Assembly: GCA_003254885.1 (NCBI GenBank)
Contig: QANT01007490.1
Location: 1-21,453, forward strand
Reading direction: 5' to 3'
DNA length: 21,453 nt
Source: Purshia tridentata
Lineage: Eukaryota; Streptophyta; Magnoliopsida; Rosales; Rosaceae
A model generated the notes under the pieces. The model was not told where the DNA came from. It was given only the letters and a program-made list of their open reading frames with translations, and searched no databases. The stretch's first letter is position 1. Each line of letters starts with the position of its first letter. Position numbers and translations under genes: made by a program. Shown here in pieces: positions 9,291-18,200 of this stretch.

Positions 9291-9902
9291 AATTTTGAAA
9301 GTTTAAGAATGAGAAATTAATTTCATTCTCATGTTTGGTAAGTAGAGGCATGGTAAATCTTTTTTGCTCATAGGAATTGATGTCCCAAAAGGGGAAAAAT
9401 GAATCCCTTTCTTTAACTAGGATTTTGTTTTCCTTTCTTATGGGAAAACATTAATTACACTTTTTCAAGTTAATTATACCCTTTCAAAAATTTAAAAATA
9501 CCAACTTTATACAAGAAAGTTGTTCACGTATTTATTTATTTATAATTTATAATACATGTGAGTATATTTGGAAAATTGAACAATTTTTATTATCTGTGCA
9601 CAAACTAAATATGGAAATAGAAATAAAAATGCATTTTCTAGATTACTTTTTCACATTAATTACCAAACACAGTAATAAAAATATTACATTCCATCCTTCC
9701 TGAAAAATGCATACGAAGTTCCGTGAACTAAACGAGATCTAAGTTCAATGTATTTGAATTGACTAGATTTAATGATATATTATCAATTTAAGCCGATTGT
9801 CTCATTAATCATTCAAGCAATTTAAGCAGAAAATTCATTACCACCACATTTTACGGAATTCTGCAAAATAAAAAAATTTAATAGACCATATCTATTATTT
9901 AA
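9291..9902. other. Intergenic DNA upstream of the cystatin pseudogene
   Basis: AT-rich with no coding region. The stretch 9280-9680 has features of an old AT-rich transposon relic: gagaat..cattctc inverted motifs near 9309-9334, and accaaacac on the right matching tgtttggta on the left. I could not define termini or a target duplication. Confidence 0.3.
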
Positions 9903-9974
9903 TTTCTTACTCACTATACTTATCCTTCATTTCTTACTCACTATCCTTATCCTTCAAATCCTTCAAATCCTTCA
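9903..9974 (+). repeat. Compound tandem repeat just upstream of the cystatin TATA box
   Basis: A 27-bp unit (tttcttactcactatacttatccttca type) occurs at 9903-9929 and 9930-9956 with one mismatch. It is followed by two 9-bp aatccttca units (9957-9974) that repeat the end of the larger unit. It ends only about 6 bp before the TATA motif, inside the proximal promoter. Confidence 0.9.
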
Positions 9975-9979
9975 ACCAG

Positions 9980-9990
9980 TATATAAAATA
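9980..9990 (+). promoter_or_regulatory. TATA box of the cystatin pseudogene
   Basis: tatataaaata, about 84 bp before the cystatin ATG. With initiation about 30 bp downstream, the leader would be about 60 nt. The core promoter appears intact although the coding sequence is broken. Confidence 0.6.
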
Positions 9991-10073
9991 AAGCATACAG
10001 GAACAAACTATTCCCTAAGACTTGGATTTGTAGTTATAAATTCAAGTAAACTTTTACAAAATCAAGAGTCACA

Positions 10074-10411
10074 ATGCGACCTCATTGGCTCCTTTCATTA
10101 CTTGTTCTAGTCATTCCTCTCGTTTCAGCTGTTAACTTTATGGGTCCTTGGACGCCTATAAATACCGGTGACCCACATGTGAAGATGATCGGAGAGTTTG
10201 CAGTCTCGGAATTTAACAAGGGAACCACCATGAAGTTAGTCTTTCAAAGCATAGTTTCAGGAAGACCCTGATAATTTCAGGCACTTTTTATATGCTCGTC
10301 ATTGTGGCCAAGAATGAGTCGTTATCTAACTCTGCGAATTATGAGACTAGTGTTTAGGAAATACCATTTACACCGTTGGAATTACGCGCCTTTCGTAAAT
10401 TTAAGAACTAA
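10074..10411 (+). pseudogene. Phytocystatin (cysteine proteinase inhibitor) pseudogene
   Basis: Intact members are secreted inhibitors of papain-like cysteine proteases. The first frame (ATG 10074) gives a signal peptide (MRPHWLLSLLVLVIPLVSA) and then the cystatin N-terminal region: a GPW-type start, DPHVKMIGEFAV matching the plant [LVI]-[AG]-[RKE]-[FY]-[AS]-[VI] helix motif, and EFNK. It stops at TGA 10269-10271, straight after the VSG that precedes the inhibitory loop. Homology resumes in another frame from about 10265: a degenerate loop LIISG where QVVAG is expected, strand FYMLVIVAKNES, NYETSV, then a TAG (10355-10357) where the family has the conserved Trp, and a C-terminal EIPFTPLELRAF ending at TAA 10409-10411. 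There is therefore one frameshift plus one nonsense change, and no intron. A 65-residue secreted N-terminal fragment could still be made but lacks both inhibitory loops. Confidence 0.88.
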
Positions 10412-10900
10412 TCACTAGTGATTTCATAAGCAGGTTTTTGTGATTGATTTTTTTAACATGAAGAGCTGAAGACTGAAGTGGGTCATTTGATTCTTTTGAG
10501 TATTTACTTACTATACACACCAACTCTTTTCCCAACACTTTCTGACTTTCTCACATAAGATGGACTCCACATGAGTGCCACGGTATCATGAACCCCACAA
10601 TATCATGAGTCTCACACTATGTGGGAGAGCTCGAAAAAAGTTGAGCAAAGTTACATATCAAAGAATGGAATAGTTCAAACAAATTGAAATTCAAGATTTT
10701 CAATGGAAACTGAAAGTGAAGCAGCAGGCAATTTTAATTCTTATACTTAAAAAGTAGCAATACAGGCAGGAGAACAAGGCTCCTCGGAATATAATATCAA
10801 AGCAATACTATATGTCCATTGTTTGAGAGAGAAAAAAAAAAAAAAAATCCATTTGAGATCGAAATCACCAATGTTAGTAAAGGTTACAAAGGCTGTGATA
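10412..10900. other. Intergenic DNA and 3' UTR of the cofactor A gene (minus strand)
   Basis: Downstream of both convergent units. Around 10495-10680 there are degenerate repeats (catgag/tatcatga, each with ccac or ctcac) and weakly complementary arms (tctcacata... and ...tatgtgggaga), suggesting an old foldback element, but the termini are unclear. A 17-bp or so A run (10829-10847) lies within the likely 3' UTR of the minus-strand gene. Confidence 0.4.
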
Positions 10901-12920
10901 CTAGGCTTCTGTAGTCTGAAACAACTTATCAACTTCTGCAATAACGGTTCGAGCTTCTTCAATTTCAGGGCCTTCCTTCTGGTTCAACTCTTCTTCTAAC
11001 TCAGCCTGAAAATAAACATCTTGCTTAAGAAATTGGGGATAACAGAGTTGATAAGACTAATCAGGACTTATACATACCAAAGTTCCTTTTAAGTCACCTA
11101 GTGAAGCCTCCAGGCGCTTCCGGCAATCCGGAATCATCATCCTTGATTCAGCCAGCACATTTTCCTGTAAGGAAATCAAGAACACAGGAATTTAATTTGG
11201 AATGGATACTGGATAGACATCTATACATTAGACTTTTTAATATATATAAGATTTGAGTCTTCATCAGTTGACTTGCCAATGCAGTATTTGGGTAAAGTAA
11301 ACAGGCAAACTTCTCAAAGCCATCAAAGTCAGGATTGAGGCAATGAACTTTTCGTTCAAACATTATGCAATCTAACAGGCATAGCTACTCGGACCTATTA
11401 GAACAACTTATGAATCAAAACAATTAGTTATGCAGTTTAACTCTGCATCACTCACAAATTCACAATCCCAACATGACATTGGGTAACCATATATATATAT
11501 ATATTAAATGTGTATATTGTTACCTTCTGTGCATTTCAAACCTTCATTCTTGTGTGAGAAAAACTGTAAAATCACCATAAATCATAATGAATTTCACACA
11601 TGCAAGAAAACAAGCTTATGTGCAGTGTACTGGTCAAGTAAGTCAATTTGCATCTTAGTGATCTTCAACTAATGTATCAAAATCATCTTCAATACCATTG
11701 CCTCCCATGTAACAGTATGCTGTATTGACCTCCAGGTTCACTATTAATAAAAAGTCATTCTGATTAGGTCCATTTGAAAGAAGTGTGCAAGGATCAAAAT
11801 GAGAGTGACATTTTGTAGAGGGTTCAAATGAGAATCCACAGGTAAGGATCTAGGTTTTCAAGTGTGGAATGGTTTTAAAAATCAGGATTGCAAAGAAACT
11901 GTTTTAGCAAGGAAATACCCCAAATCTTTGTTAAAACTAAGTGGCATACTAAAAGTTTGATCAGACTAAGAGCGTGGGGGGTGGGTTTAATGATCCACTA
12001 AAAATTTCATATAATCCATCTGCTCACATGAACTTGGACCAAAGTTTTGACTAATGATACACACACAGAACAGCTACTAGTGAAAAAAAAATAAAAAAGA
12101 ACAAGAAAAAACTAGAGACTTGTTTTTCTGCTACTGTGGCAAATGCTTGAAAGTGATTTTCCACTAACGTCCATCCATGGAGGCGTGGTGAATTTTACCC
12201 CTTTACATACATTATGAGGTTCCAAATGATAAGGAAATGAGTAGAATGCATGCAGAAAATCACGAAAAGGAAAAAATCAAAGTAAATTGAGAAAGCTCAA
12301 GAAAGCTGTATGCTTAACAAATGTCAAGTACTATATTCCTACTGAAGGTAATGAACCATATCTATATCTACATCGCATAACTGCCAATAACAGATGATAA
12401 CTGACTCACATATAACAGAAAATATGGCAGGATGCCACAAATCAAGACAGCCACACAAATTGGAGAGAATATCAGGAGCTCATATGTTTCAAAAACCCAG
12501 AAAACCATGTATTACCAATTCTTCCAAACTTAACTGACCTAATAAAAATTTTGAATTTACACAAAATTTCATATTTGTTCTTTTGAACAAATCAAATATC
12601 TGCAATAATAATAGTTTCATGCACAGAATAATAGAAAAAAAAAAAAGAAGAAAGAAAANAAAAAAAAAAAAAAAAAAAAAAAGAAGAAAGAAAAATTAAA
12701 GACAATGCCAACTGAATGATGCTATCTGGTTTATGATTTGCAAGTCTTGACCATATACTGGCCATACCTGTTGCTTCAGGTCATAAGGGTCAGCTCCTTT
12801 CTCCTTCATGTCTGCTGTTTTTGCTGCTTCTCTCTCAACCTCTTTCTCATAAGAATGAAGCTCCTTAACGATGCGTTTGCAAGTACCATTCTTGATTTTC
12901 AGATTTCTTAGGGTTGCCAT
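10901..12920 (-). CDS. TFCA: Tubulin-folding cofactor A (tubulin-specific chaperone A)
   Basis: Cytosolic chaperone that captures beta-tubulin released from CCT and passes it into the cofactor pathway for tubulin dimer assembly; the Arabidopsis gene is KIESEL (KIS). Minus-strand coding exons are 12920-12768 (51 codons), 11164-11078 (29 codons) and 11005-10901 (34 codons plus TAG). All junctions are phase 0 with gt/ag ends; introns are 1603 bp and 72 bp. The product has 114 residues, the normal length. It starts MATLRNLKIKNGTCKRIVKE, continues with EVEREAAKTADMKEKGADPYDLKQQ-type sequence, then ENVLAESRMMIPDCRKRLEA, and ends with the acidic coiled-coil part EGPEIEEARTVIAEVDKLF. These match the three-helix cofactor A fold closely. 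No damage is seen. The symbol follows plant usage. Confidence 0.95.
11165..12767 (-). other. Large intron of the cofactor A gene
   Basis: 1603 bp between coding exons 1 and 2: donor cag|gtatgg (minus strand), acceptor ccttacag. Contents are AT-rich with an (AT)8 run at 11489-11504 and the A-rich tract listed separately. No nested gene or intact mobile element was recognised. Confidence 0.85.
12634..12696. repeat. A-rich tract with one undetermined base
   Basis: A poly-A stretch of about 60 bp in which an aagaagaaagaaaa motif occurs twice, near 12645 and 12681. The base at 12659 is N. Both the true length and the duplication are uncertain because homopolymers like this assemble poorly. Confidence 0.85.
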
Positions 12921-13600
12921 AGTAGCCTATCAAAAGAAGCACTTTCTTGAACAAAATGCAAACTATATAACCCATGATGGGAAAAGATTGCAATTGGGCT
13001 TTCTATTCAATCAATACAGAGGACAAAGCCAAGAGTGTACTTTGGGGTGGACTAGCTAAACCTCCAAACTAAACATAATATTTCAATTTCAATGAAAAAT
13101 TTCTTCTGAAATGTTGGCAGAACCTAATCTATTTTATTAACATTTCCCAAATTTCAGCACACTAGAAGTAAGCGAACTTTCGAAACTTTTATTTTTATTC
13201 TAAATTTGTTTTAATATCAATCTAAAAGTCCAAAGCCGAAATAAACTTTTTTCGTTCTCATTAACTAAAATAAACCCATTTTAGCCGGAAATAAAACTCG
13301 ATAATTATATAAAATATCAACTTCAACAGCAAGTCAGTGCAACCAGATTATTATATAAAATATCTCAGCACAACCAGAAACTTAAAATTTACAAGAAATT
13401 GAAGCCCAAAACATCGCCATTGAAAATTCGAAGGAAATTAGAAATTAAACCCTAAACTTTGGGCATTGGGAAATTAAACCCTAAAGAAGAAATACCTTTT
13501 AGCCCTACGGGAATTGGGAGCAAATCAGCGAAGCAAGACTGCGAGATTGGGTGGGGGTGCCGAACTGGGACTGTGAAGAGAAAGTCAGAGTGAGAGTGAG
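12921..13600 (-). promoter_or_regulatory. 5' leader of cofactor A gene, interrupted by a leader intron
   Basis: On the minus strand, a leader exon (about 13600 down to 13496) ends aaaag|gtattt. An acceptor ttttgatag|gctact (intron end 12927) lies 6 nt before the ATG. The proposed leader intron is 12927-13495 (569 bp). The leader exon is more GC-balanced than its surroundings. The transcription start is not determinable; no clear TATA box is seen, as is common for site II-driven housekeeping genes. Confidence 0.6.
13447..13484. promoter_or_regulatory. Two telo-boxes in the cofactor A 5' region
   Basis: AAACCCTAA occurs at 13447-13455 and 13476-13484, each in the wider context aattaaaccctaaa. 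They lie just inside the proposed leader intron, about 12-50 bp from its donor. Telo-boxes near the transcription start are known to act together with site II elements in plant genes linked to growth and cell division. Confidence 0.7.
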
Positions 13601-13653
13601 TAACTGAGTGGGACTTTCTGACAAAGATTCGAAGGAGGAGGAGGAAGGAGAGC

Positions 13654-13707
13654 TGGGCTCACGGGTGGGCCGAAATGGGCTCCGCAGGGGTTAGCTAAAG
13701 CTGGGCC
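13654..13707. promoter_or_regulatory. Cluster of four TGGGCY (site II) elements
   Basis: TGGGCT at 13654-13659, TGGGCC at 13666-13671, TGGGCT at 13676-13681 and TGGGCC at 13702-13707, all within 54 bp and upstream of the minus-strand cofactor A leader. Site II elements are bound by TCP transcription factors and drive expression in dividing cells, which fits a tubulin-assembly gene. Confidence 0.75.
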
Positions 13708-13719
13708 TGAAGAGCTTCG

Positions 13720-15000
13720 GCCCTTTTTGCTTACCAAACTTCACGCTTATAGTTTTACTTAAATGAAATATAGTGAGCAACTGAGCATGCATGTGAGGTT
13801 TGAAAGCAAAACTCCAAGAAATTAAATGTATTCACAAGCCACAAAGTGAATTAATTAACTCTTATTTTGACTTTATAAATTCACTCATAAATAATCACAC
13901 AAATATACATTGAGCAAACAGCAATTTGGCGCTCCCTGTACAAGCAAGCTGGATATATATATATATTGCTTAAAGCGACTCATCAGATACTACCTTTCAA
14001 ACACAACCTTGGAAGTTAAAAAACAGAATTTCTGCATACTATTAATATACGCAGTTGCTGAACTCCATTATAGTTGTATTTTTGTTAGAGTATAGTTTAC
14101 CTATAATGTAGGGATAGTTGTCTGTTTTAATTGTTTGGTAGGTTTATATTTTTTTTTTGCATATGATTTGGGTATTTGTAGTAGGTTTTACAATTTGAAC
14201 ATGTGTGTATAGACCATTTTTCCTAGTAATGATATTTATGTTCTATCAATTGTAGACCATTTTTTAATTTTTTGAGATTTATTTGCTTACTTTTTTTTTT
14301 CATTTAATATTAATTTAATTAGCCATCTATGATGTTAATTCATTTACTTGTAGATTTGTGAATGGTAAGAATTGACTGTCATAATCATAATTACCAAAAT
14401 TCAATTGCTTAAATTATGATATTTAATTTTGGATCATTAAGAATTACTAGTTGAATAGATAAATACTCTAAATAATATAGTTGATTCAGCAAAACCAAAA
14501 AAGGAAGTAATCCATGGCATTAATTAATCAAGTTGTGTGTATATTAAATACTAAAAACCCTTGGGTTTTACCTAAAATTATGTATGATATTTTGAGTTTT
14601 TATCTAATTAACCCATTTTTAATTGATGTTTGATTAGCTAGCTATCGTAAACATGCAAACAAACAGAAACTAAATGTGACAATAAATCAGAAGTTTGGCT
14701 ACTGGATCTGCCTGCACAATCACATAGTGGAATGTATACAAGCTAGCTAGCTGCGGCTAGGGTTATGCATTCAAATATTGTATAACACATACATTAACAC
14801 ACTCAACTATCAAATTTATGTCAATTTGATGCGTAGTTTCAGGGTCAACCTTAAACACCGTGTCACCGACTGTGACTGCTCCCCTCTTCTTTTTTATTTT
14901 TTATTTTTTTATTTTGTATAAGTACACGTCCACATGGCCCAACTGTAATACGAATGGGAACCATGGAAACTGGAAAGTCTTTTGCCAAGTCTTTTTCAAT
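13720..15000. other. Intergenic DNA between divergent genes
   Basis: AT-rich with no supported coding region. Notable only for short repeats (tgtagaccattttt and tatagaccattttt near 14200-14270), a gctagctagctgcggctag motif at about 14741, and a T-rich run (14885-14925) followed by acacgtccacatgg. The last stretch is probably the distal promoter of the ankyrin gene. Confidence 0.45.
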
Positions 15001-15026
15001 TGATTTCTTCTTTTGTTTTTGGATGC

Positions 15027-15242
15027 TATAAAACAGAAGACTGGCTACTCTCCCTGCACATGCATAGTGAACTTTACAAGCTGCAGGTTTTGAAGATTAA
15101 TTCCCTAATTCAATCGATCTGTGAGTAGTTATAACACTTGGTTTCATAAATATTACTTGTATTATATTTTCTTGTTTTCACATATATAATAATGCACGTA
15201 CATGCTCGAAGTAAAATGATCGAGTTTTGGAAAAATTGGCAG
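15027..15242 (+). promoter_or_regulatory. TATA box, leader exon and leader intron of the ankyrin gene
   Basis: TATAAAA at 15027-15033 predicts initiation near 15060. The leader exon would end at 15120 (tcgatct|gtgagtag). A short intron (15121-15242, 122 bp) ends ttggcag, 16 bp before the ATG at 15259. Both splice sites fit plant consensus well. Confidence 0.6.
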
Positions 15243-15258
15243 ATCGATCGCTAGGCCG

Positions 15259-18200
15259 ATGGCAGCAGCTGCAATTGCACCCAGTGCAATTGTTCTTGAA
15301 TTTCTTAACCAAAATAACTATGAACAATGGAGTGTTCAGGTTAAAACATATCTGATGGCTAAAGAGCTATGGGACGTTGTCGAAGCCACCACTGAACCTC
15401 CTAAAGCAGAAGATGGTCATGAAGCTGAATTTAAGGTTTGGAAGAAGCAAAATGCCGAGGCTTTGCATGCGATCCAGATTTCTTGTGGGACTCAGATGTT
15501 TTCTTTTATCACTGCCATTAGCACCGCCAAAAATGCCTGGGATACTTTGGAAAAGAAGTTCAAGAAGAGAATACGACGACCGGTAAACACAGGTATACAT
15601 GCGTCGCTCTCTTTGTCAAAATAAGGAAGTAAAGAAAAAACAAAAGAGAAAATCAAGTTTTACGGTGTTTTCAACTCATGATTTTAATAGATTTTAAAAG
15701 TTCATAGAAATTCAAGTGCTTTAAAAAATTTGTGAATTTTATTAAGTAATAAATTTTAGGCTTTTTTACACAAATACCACATGGATTATAGGGGGTGTGC
15801 TCCCATATTATCCAAACTTTTTTGGTTTAATATTTATCACATGAAATTATCAATATGTGCCAATGTGGCACCTCTAGTTAATTTTTTTGTTAAATCAACA
15901 ACTTTTTTCTCAAACTTCCTAATTTCCCTTAAAAAATTTTTGCTTTTCTTTGTTAAACTTGAGAGCAAATTAGGAAGTTTGAGAAATAAATTAATGATTT
16001 AACAAAAAAGTTGACTGGATGTGCCACATTGACACATATTGATAATTTCAAGTGGTAAATAGTAAAAAAAAAGGTTTAAGTGGTACGTGAGCATACTCCC
16101 TATAGTTCAGGTGGTATTTGTGTAAAAAACCCTAGATTTTAATGGATGTGGATGAATTTTGTTTCAAAAATCCCTTGATGAAGTTTTTCAAAGATAAAGC
16201 TCAGCTGGCCTTATAGATCCCTTTCTACGTTGGTGAAACATTAATTTTCGATTTTCTAGATCCCTTTCTACGTTGGTGAAACATTAATTTTCGATTTTCT
16301 AAGGCAGATGGTTCTCAATACTAATCTAGCTATCAATAGAACTCCCTTTCCATTCAAAAAAGAGTCAACAAATTTTATTTTATTTTATTTTTTTAAAATG
16401 ATTTTTAGAGAATGGGATATTTAAACTCATAACTATACATAGGAGTAAGTTAATTTGCCACCAGAGTTCAAAGTCCTATCTATTGATCTATAATTGAAAA
16501 TAAGGCCTAGACTTTCTAGATTCGGGCCAACCAATGTTGGAGTATTTCATTTGTTCAATGACTATGTCCACTCTAGACATAATTTTTTAATAACAAGTAA
16601 GAAACTGCCGTGTCAATTTTGTGAACAAAAGTTGGTTTATCTAATAATGTAAGTAGATCATAATATGGGGAGAAAAATGAGGAAGAAAAACGGGCCTCTC
16701 ACATATTAATGTGGGCCTTCTCTGACACACCTCACCCACTCTCTTTTTCTTCTCTTTTTCTGCTCCCCCAACCCGTACAAGAGAAGCCCTCGATCACAAT
16801 ATGCCTGGCAGATTAATTCACTTTGCAATAAGAAAAAACTAAAGGCAAAGGGAAAAAAATTTTGAATTAATTTTATTTTCGGATACCAGAAAATTAAAAA
16901 GTCAATAGTACATACACATTTTTAACATCAAGAATTCTATTTTCAGTGGAGACAGAGAGATCTCTTCCTACTCCAACCGATGCAGCAGGGCACGCCACCC
17001 ATGATGCGAATGGGGAGCTGGTGCCAGATGAAGACTTGGAAATACAAGCGAGCAATGGTATATATATCTCTCTCTCTCTATATATCCACGTAAAGAATTA
17101 TTTTTTAATATTAACTAAACCTCTTTATTAAATGCACCCATGTGGTTCCGGGCCAAAAAGAAAAAAAAATTGCACTCATGGATTAATTTTTTGCATTGAA
17201 GCATCTCCAATACTATACCATAAGTCGTTCTTAGGTGTGTCATATTTAATTTGACACATCTAAATGTTAAAAGTATCGAAATTTGGTTGATGCAATTTAA
17301 TGGTGATGCGCAATTTGGACGTACAAAATAGTATTAATTGGTCTTCGCACACAAAATGGCATCTACCATTGTGTATAGTAAAGTACCATAATATTATGTA
17401 CGTTCTTCAACATCATAAATACACTTCTTTTTCATTGAAAATCTAGAAGTTCCTATCTTGGTGTCAAATATATATATAGCATGGTGAATTGCAATAGGAG
17501 CATTAGCATCCCCACATATTGGTTTCATTGGAGTAACTTTTGATAGGCCAAAACTATACTTGAGCATTGGCATGCATGAACATTTGATAGGCCAATATTT
17601 TTTCATAATTTATTTTTCACCCTAGTAGACCGTTACAATTTTATTCGATTTGGATCTTCTACCTCATTTTATAGTGTAGGATTATTATTGGAACCATTTA
17701 ATTTTTAGATCACCATTTAAAATTCAGTTCTGCAAAAAATTAACCAAATCATAAGTCGTTTAATTGGTCATTTAATTTTTATTAAATAAATAGATAGTGA
17801 GTCCAATTGTTAAAGAGACAACCAAACAAATTTCAATTTGATTAATTTTTTGTATATATGATCTTTAAATTGTGATTTAAAAAATGAAAGGTTCTGATCA
17901 TAAAACTACACTAATTTTAATTAGTTAATATGAGATTAGCACACAAAGGGTTTGTAGATGATCCAAATGTTTTAAATTTTTCAGAATGTGTACTTTCAAT
18001 TTTTTAAGGTTTACTAGAGCTCTATATATATATATATATATATAAAATGAGATTACGAATTAAAAATTGGAAGTAAAAACTATTGAGGAAATTACAATTA
18101 TAAAATGATAAAATGTTGGCAGGAAATGAGAATGATGACAGCGACTTGGACAGCTATGGAAATTTCTACAATTATATTGAGAAAGATGATTTGGATAATG

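Larger units (their letters stand above)
15593..16946 (+). other. First coding intron of the ankyrin gene
   Basis: 1354 bp, donor acacag|gtatac, acceptor ttttcag. An alternative GT at 15583 (ccg|gtaaac) would be phase 0 and would not match the phase-1 acceptor, so 15593 is preferred. It contains the long foldback element and the 43-bp duplication listed separately. Without splicing, exon 1 would end at TAA 15622-15624 as a 121-residue gag-like protein. Confidence 0.7.

Noticed and set aside
11148..11363. 71-codon minus-strand frame next to cofactor A exon 2
   Set aside because: It begins in the intron and crosses the exon in the wrong frame; the exon is fully explained by cofactor A.
14086..14130. 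tgttagagtatag resembling the start of a Copia LTR
   Set aside because: No second LTR, primer-binding site or polypurine tract could be found.
15781..16002. 73-codon plus-strand frame in the first ankyrin intron
   Set aside because: It lies within the foldback element and is simply AT-rich repeat sequence.
17394..17606. 70-codon minus-strand frame in the second ankyrin intron
   Set aside because: It has no family match and sits in possible MITE-derived sequence.
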